Origin: Shewanella inventionis
Lineage (GTDB): Bacteria > Pseudomonadota > Gammaproteobacteria > Enterobacterales > Shewanellaceae
Reading direction: 5' to 3'
NCBI RefSeq assembly: GCF_014641855.1
Contig: NZ_BMII01000032.1
Coordinates: forward strand, 1-56,817
DNA: 56,817 nucleotides
The notes beneath the pieces were generated by a model, which saw only the letters and a list, made by a program, of their open reading frames with translations, was not told where the DNA came from and did no database searches. The position numbers were made by a program, and so were the translations under genes. Positions 54,551 to 56,817 of this stretch are shown piece by piece; positions within the stretch are counted from its first letter, which is position 1; every line of letters begins with the position of its first letter.

Positions 54551-54716
54551 AATGGCTCCAATCAACTCACTTGACTGTATTGTACCGTTTAATCATCGCC
54601 AAATGATGCCACTACACCATTCAATTATGCATAAGTTATTAAGTTTATAACTGCGCTCAATATCTAATCCCAACAACGCTAAATGATCATGATAAAAACC
54701 ATAAAGCATTGATAAA

Positions 54717-55190
54717 TTACATCAGAGTTTTAGCCAGCGTATTGTGAATATCATTAACCTCCATTAACGCAGCACTGCCATACCAAGGTATTAACTCCAT
54801 GACTAAACTACCAGCTTGAATTGCAGGATCCGTTTCGGTCAGCTGCTTTGCTTGCTCTATGGTTTCTACATCGAAAATATATATACCGCGTAACTCACCA
54901 TTGTCCAAAAATGGACCTGCTAAAACCAATTTACCCGCCTCGGCAAGACGTCCAATATTTGCCATATGCAAACGTTGTAATTCATCGGCCTCTGCTTTAG
55001 TGCGATCACGATTAGGTCCACGCTTAAGAAATGCCATCACATAACGTTTCATTCCATATTCATCAGCCCCCGCCTTTGCAGCGCGAGCCTGATCGTACTG
55101 AGGGTTAATCTCAGATTGAGCCATTAAAGGCGCTGATACCATCGCACTCATCATTAACAAGCTTGTTAATGTATTGGTATACAATTTCAT
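54717..55190 (-). CDS. Exported YCII-domain protein
   Basis: A 157-residue protein with a signal peptide (MKLYTNTLTSLLMMSAMVSAPLMAQS) and a YCII domain: RYVMAFLKRGPNRD, LQRLHMANIGRLAEAGKLVLAGPFLDNGELRGIYIFD and ETIEQAKQLTETDPAIQAG. YCII proteins are usually cytoplasmic dimers with a His-Asp pair; here the catalytic His lies in LHMANI. Export is unusual. GAGGA seven bases before the ATG at 55190 fixes the start; a start at 55241 would add 17 residues in front of the signal. Confidence 0.8.
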   Translation of the reverse strand: MKLYTNTLTSLLMMSAMVSAPLMAQSEINPQYDQARAAKAGADEYGMKRYVMAFLKRGPNRDRTKAEADELQRLHMANIGRLAEAGKLVLAGPFLDNGELRGIYIFDVETIEQAKQLTETDPAIQAGSLVMELIPWYGSAALMEVNDIHNTLAKTLM

Positions 55191-55447
55191 CGGTATTCCT
55201 CTTTGTCTCTCAAATTTTGGTGTGCTTGAGCAAGTGTACAATAGCCATTTTTTATCTTACGCTACAATAAACTAATATCAAATTAATGACATATTTTCAA
55301 TGTGATACCGACATGGTGTCTGTAAAACTATGACATTAGATAATTTACAGACACAAACTGTACAAAAAAATACCTATTATCTGCACTGCATAAAAATAGT
55401 CAGCCAAGATATATCATCATAGACACAACTAAGGTATAACGGGCGCT

Positions 55448-56314
55448 ATGAAAACCCCAATACGATTACAACCACTGGTTGACGATGGTCTCGTTGATGA
55501 AGTGATAAGCCAACTGATGAGTGGCAAAGAAGCTACCGTCTACATGATCCGGTGTGGCGCTGATATTCGCTGCGCCAAAGTCTATAAAGAAGCGACTAAA
55601 CGCAGTTTTAAAAAGGCTGCACAATATCAAGAAGGACGCAAAACCAAAAATAGCCGTCGTGGCCGCGCGATGGAAAAAGGCTCTAAATACGGCCGTGAAG
55701 AACAAGAGAAAGCCTGGCAAAACGCTGAGGTTGATGCATTGTATCAATGCGCAGCAGCCCAAATTCGAGTGCCTGTACCTTACGGTTGTTTCGACGGCGT
55801 ATTATTGATGGAGCTGATCACCGACGCAAACGGTGATGTCGCACCGCGTTTAAACGACGTTAACTTAACCCATGCACAAGCCATGTCGCAACATCACACC
55901 ATGATGGGTTATATCGTTCGTATGTTATGTGCCGGTATTGTGCACGGTGACTTATCAGAATTTAATGTACTGGTAGATAGTCATGGCCCAGTAATCATCG
56001 ACTTACCACAAGCCGTCGATGCATCGGCTAACAACAATGCCAGAGCTATGTTGTATCGTGATGTGAATAATATGACCGAATACTACGGCCAATTTGCACC
56101 AGAGCTGCTACAAACCAAATACGCCAAAGAAATGTGGGCCCTTTACGAGCAAGGCGAACTTGAGCCAGACACTGTGCTGACCGGACAATTTGAAGATGAT
56201 ACAGATTTAGCCGATATTGACTCTGTTCTTGATGAAATTAACGCCGCCTATGAAGACGCTCAGTTTAAAAAACAACGTCAACAGGCGATAGATAATGATC
56301 ATTATGATGATTAG
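55448..56314 (+). CDS. RIO-type serine protein kinase
   Basis: A 288-residue RIO1-like kinase. Residues: GKEATVYMIRCG (glycine-rich loop substitute), Lys44 in CAKVYKEA, the catalytic loop GIVHGDLSEFNVLVD (Asp168) and the metal-binding IDLPQAV (Asp185, normally DFPQ). An acidic C-terminal tail ends DNDHYDD. RIO kinases are ribosome-biogenesis ATPases in archaea and eukaryotes; the bacterial form is scattered in gammaproteobacteria and its role is not well known. Monocistronic, ending in a strong terminator. Confidence 0.9.
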   Translation: MKTPIRLQPLVDDGLVDEVISQLMSGKEATVYMIRCGADIRCAKVYKEATKRSFKKAAQYQEGRKTKNSRRGRAMEKGSKYGREEQEKAWQNAEVDALYQCAAAQIRVPVPYGCFDGVLLMELITDANGDVAPRLNDVNLTHAQAMSQHHTMMGYIVRMLCAGIVHGDLSEFNVLVDSHGPVIIDLPQAVDASANNNARAMLYRDVNNMTEYYGQFAPELLQTKYAKEMWALYEQGELEPDTVLTGQFEDDTDLADIDSVLDEINAAYEDAQFKKQRQQAIDNDHYDD

Positions 56315-56352
56315 GCCGATATAACGAGGCGAAAAAAACAACCATCAACATG

Positions 56353-56388
56353 AAATACTAAGGCAACCACTAGGTTGCCTTAGTATTT
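56353..56388. terminator. Terminator after the RIO kinase
   Basis: AAATACTAAGGCAACC and GGTTGCCTTAGTATTT form a perfect sixteen-pair stem around ACTA. Effective on both strands. Confidence 0.85.
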
Positions 56389-56467
56389 GCAAGCCCACGT
56401 TTTTTTATAAGGATTCTTCAACGATTTTAAGTTCAGCGTTAAATGTTGGCATTTTAAACTGAGGCAG

Positions 56468-56497
56468 CTAACTCATTTCTGCACAGAAATGGGTTAG
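56468..56497. other. Hairpin in the right-end gene-free stretch
   Basis: CTAACTCATTTCT pairs with AGAAATGGGTTAG (one mismatch) around GCAC, followed by ATTATTTG. It could terminate transcription on the plus strand or on the minus strand after the small right-end frame. The remaining bases from 56389 to 56600 show no gene. Confidence 0.4.
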
Positions 56498-56600
56498 ATT
56501 ATTTGTACTAATTCGGATGGTTCAGATGAGAAAAATATAGGGCTAACGTCCCCGATGCGAATTAAACAGTCCTTTGTGCAATATCAAAGAATAAAAAATT

Positions 56601-56756
56601 CTACATGACTAAATTCAACGTCATAAGGGCTGTAGCTACCACATTCGAGACATTAATACATTTGGGGCATTTTAATTCTGCTGCAATAGATGATATTGCA
56701 GCTCCATTTAAAATTCTCGTTATTAAAAAATGACGATCTTCATAAGTTAACTTCAT
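56601..56756 (-). CDS. Small uncharacterised frame at the right edge
   Basis: A 51-residue frame starting MKLTYEDRHFLITRILNGAA, containing a C-x-x-C (KCPKC). Its ATG overlaps the TGA of an upstream frame in an ATGA junction (56756-56753), a strong sign of translational coupling. No motif is recognised; IAAEL with flanking helices loosely resembles a helix-turn-helix. Too short for normal gene callers. Confidence 0.4.
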   Translation of the reverse strand: MKLTYEDRHFLITRILNGAAISSIAAELKCPKCINVSNVVATALMTLNLVM

Positions 56757-56817
56757 AAATTTAACTCTGAATCTATACTTTTAATTCTTTCAAGGTGTTT
56801 TTCAGGAGCCATTTGAT
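56753..56817 (-). CDS. Partial frame running off the right edge
   Basis: Open from base 56817 to a TGA at 56753-56755, reading ..QMAPEKHLERIKSIDSELNL. It could be the C-terminus of a gene entering from the right or a 19-residue peptide from the ATG at 56812. It overlaps the next start by four bases. Not identifiable at this length. Confidence 0.3.
   Translation of the reverse strand, partial: QMAPEKHLERIKSIDSELNL

Overview
The window is a chromosomal segment from a marine gammaproteobacterium, almost certainly Shewanella or a close relative. Three things support this. The core gene order is rpsA-ihfB-lapA-lapB-pyrF, cmk, aroA, an aspartate-type aminotransferase, serC, gyrA, ubiG and nrdAB-yfaE. 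The hydrogenase cluster has the order hyaABCD, a HypF-like gene, then hypF-B-C-D-E-A. The base composition is moderately AT-rich, and the proteins resemble those of psychrotolerant Shewanella. The species call is inference; no search was run.

Left end, about 1-7500, is accessory DNA. It holds the start of an IS630-type transposase running off the left edge and an M15A/Hedgehog-fold peptidase-like gene that looks cut short by it. A dense array of palindromic REP-like elements with nested tandem duplications follows, then a lone HEPN-domain gene and a decayed second copy of the peptidase-like 3' end. After these come three co-directional genes: a DUF4268 PD-(D/E)XK-like protein, a small SAM methyltransferase, and a large protein combining a PLD-type nuclease, an SF2 helicase and an S24/LexA-like C-terminus. 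The last three form a candidate defence or DNA-processing module with no obvious established name.

From 7500 to 14400 there is an LPD1-like zincin, a hybrid of signalling genes (GAF/PAS histidine kinase, response regulator, divergent Hpt protein), a long RecX-family protein and an MscS-like channel. From 14570 to 27080 lies a complete uptake-type [NiFe]-hydrogenase locus. It has a well-formed FNR/CRP-type class II promoter, structural genes hyaABC, the protease hyaD, an unusual HypF-like accessory gene, hypFBCDEA, and a small unlisted His-rich membrane protein at the end. The small subunit lacks the two extra proximal-cluster cysteines of oxygen-tolerant enzymes.

From 27100 to 38600 there are fatty-acid oxidation enzymes (acyl-CoA dehydrogenase, DECR-type SDR), a MITE-like element, a YaiL protein, and the pyrF/lapBA/ihfB/rpsA/cmk/aroA block read on the minus strand. 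The rpsA leader carries two hairpins with GGA loops, as expected for S1 autoregulation. From 38900 to 45000, between aroA and serC, lie an aminotransferase and an operon of three genes on the minus strand. These encode a membrane haem/FAD/NAD(P)H reductase, an 8-Cys ferredoxin and a Tat-exported FrdA/AprA-like flavoprotein, a plausible trans-membrane electron route to an unknown periplasmic substrate.

From 45200 to the end are gyrA, ubiG, a MupP/Gph-like phosphatase, and nrdAB-yfaE preceded by a DnaA box and paired NrdR boxes. Further on are a small 2OG-oxygenase-like protein, an exported YCII-domain protein, a RIO kinase, and two tiny translationally coupled frames at the right edge.
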